Below are positions 6,200 to 6,308 of a DNA stretch of 6,308 nt, piece after piece. The translations under genes and the position numbers were made by a program. The stretch lies in assembly GCA_009704445.1 (NCBI GenBank), contig WLED01000062.1, positions 1-6,308 on the forward strand, read 5' to 3'. Position 1 is the first letter of the stretch. Each line of letters starts with the position of its first letter. Source of the DNA: Actinomycetota bacterium (lineage in GTDB: Bacteria > Actinomycetota > Actinomycetes > Nanopelagicales > Nanopelagicaceae). The notes under the pieces are model-generated. The model was given only the letters and a program-made list of their open reading frames with translations, was not told the DNA's origin and made no database searches.

Positions 6200-6308
6200 G
6201 TGCCAACACGGATGGGATTAGCCAAGGGGGACCTTGTGCTGGAGATCGGTTTCGACAGTGATTGTGATTCCACACTTCGAGACGAGATCCGTGGAATTAC
6301 CGAGACCG
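6200..6308 (+). CDS. DUF3052 family protein, N-terminal part (cut by right edge, start uncertain)
   Basis: The frame is open from just after a TAA at 6122-6124 to the right edge. The translated stretch MGLAKGDLVLEIGFDSDCD, followed by STLRDEIRGITET, closely resembles the N-terminus of actinobacterial DUF3052 proteins as I remember it (LGF-x-x-G-x-VVQEIGYDDDVD-x-x-LR-x-x-IE-x-x-TG). These are small acidic cytoplasmic proteins of unknown function. Possible starts are GTG 6125, GTG 6185 (AAGGGG 6 nt upstream), GTG 6200 and ATG 6212. I prefer 6200 because a TTGCGC (6165-6170), 17 bp, TGGACT (6188-6193), 6 nt layout mirrors the leaderless pattern of the neighbours, and because it leaves a normal gap to aceE; this is a weak choice. 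Only 36 codons are in the window. A promoter shared with the divergent aceE is plausible, and the DUF3052-aceE neighbourhood is one I recall in other Actinobacteria. Confidence 0.72.
   Translation, partial: MPTRMGLAKGDLVLEIGFDSDCDSTLRDEIRGITET

Noticed and set aside
6114..6221. Small plus-strand ORF starting ATGGGC, preceded by TATTCT (6101-6106) with 7-nt spacing
   Set aside because: The -10-like spacing is tempting, but the peptide (about 35 aa) has no recognisable features and ends at a TAG inside the DUF3052 frame. TATTCT also overlaps the aceE -10 on the other strand.

Overview
The window looks like ordinary chromosome from a compact, low-to-mid-GC actinobacterium. The evidence is a long homodimeric-type pyruvate dehydrogenase E1 (AceE) divergent from a DUF3052-type gene, a pairing I associate with Actinobacteria. 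There is also an actinobacterial-style alpha/beta hydrolase ending in an AKHLWLGE-type motif, A/T-leaning codons and almost no intergenic space. A streamlined planktonic lineage such as the freshwater Nanopelagicales (acI) would fit, but that is inference; no rRNA or other phylogenetic marker is present.

Layout: (1) 1-551, minus strand, the N-terminal part of an NAD(P)-dependent aldehyde dehydrogenase that runs off the left edge. (2) 584-1294, plus strand, an alpha/beta hydrolase, divergent from (1) with 32 bp between the starts. (3) 1291-2418, minus strand, an AI-2E/PerM-family membrane protein whose stop codon overlaps that of (2) by 4 bp. (4) 2505-3365, plus strand, a cysteine-free thioredoxin-fold protein with a helical, TPR-like C-terminal half (YbbN/CnoX-like), divergent from (3) across 86 bp. 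(5) 3375-6095, minus strand, aceE, convergent with (4) across 9 bp. (6) About 6200-6308, plus strand, the start of a DUF3052 family gene, divergent from aceE and cut by the right edge. Strands alternate gene by gene, so no operon of two or more genes is visible. All sequence is accounted for by genes or short promoter gaps, and no gap exceeds 300 bp.

Functionally, AceE carries pyruvate into acetyl-CoA; its E2 and E3 partners are not in the window. The other genes are housekeeping or poorly characterised: aldehyde oxidation, a hydrolase of unknown substrate, a membrane exporter-like protein and a chaperone-like thioredoxin-fold protein. They do not form an evident pathway.

The main pattern found is in start architecture. 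All four complete genes have a -10-like hexamer (TAGAAT, TAGAAT, TAGGAT, GAGAAT) ending 6-7 nt before the ATG and no Shine-Dalgarno, which predicts leaderless mRNAs. The partial aldehyde dehydrogenase is the exception, with a perfect AGGAGG. I see no mobile element, CRISPR array, tRNA/rRNA, or clearly novel system.
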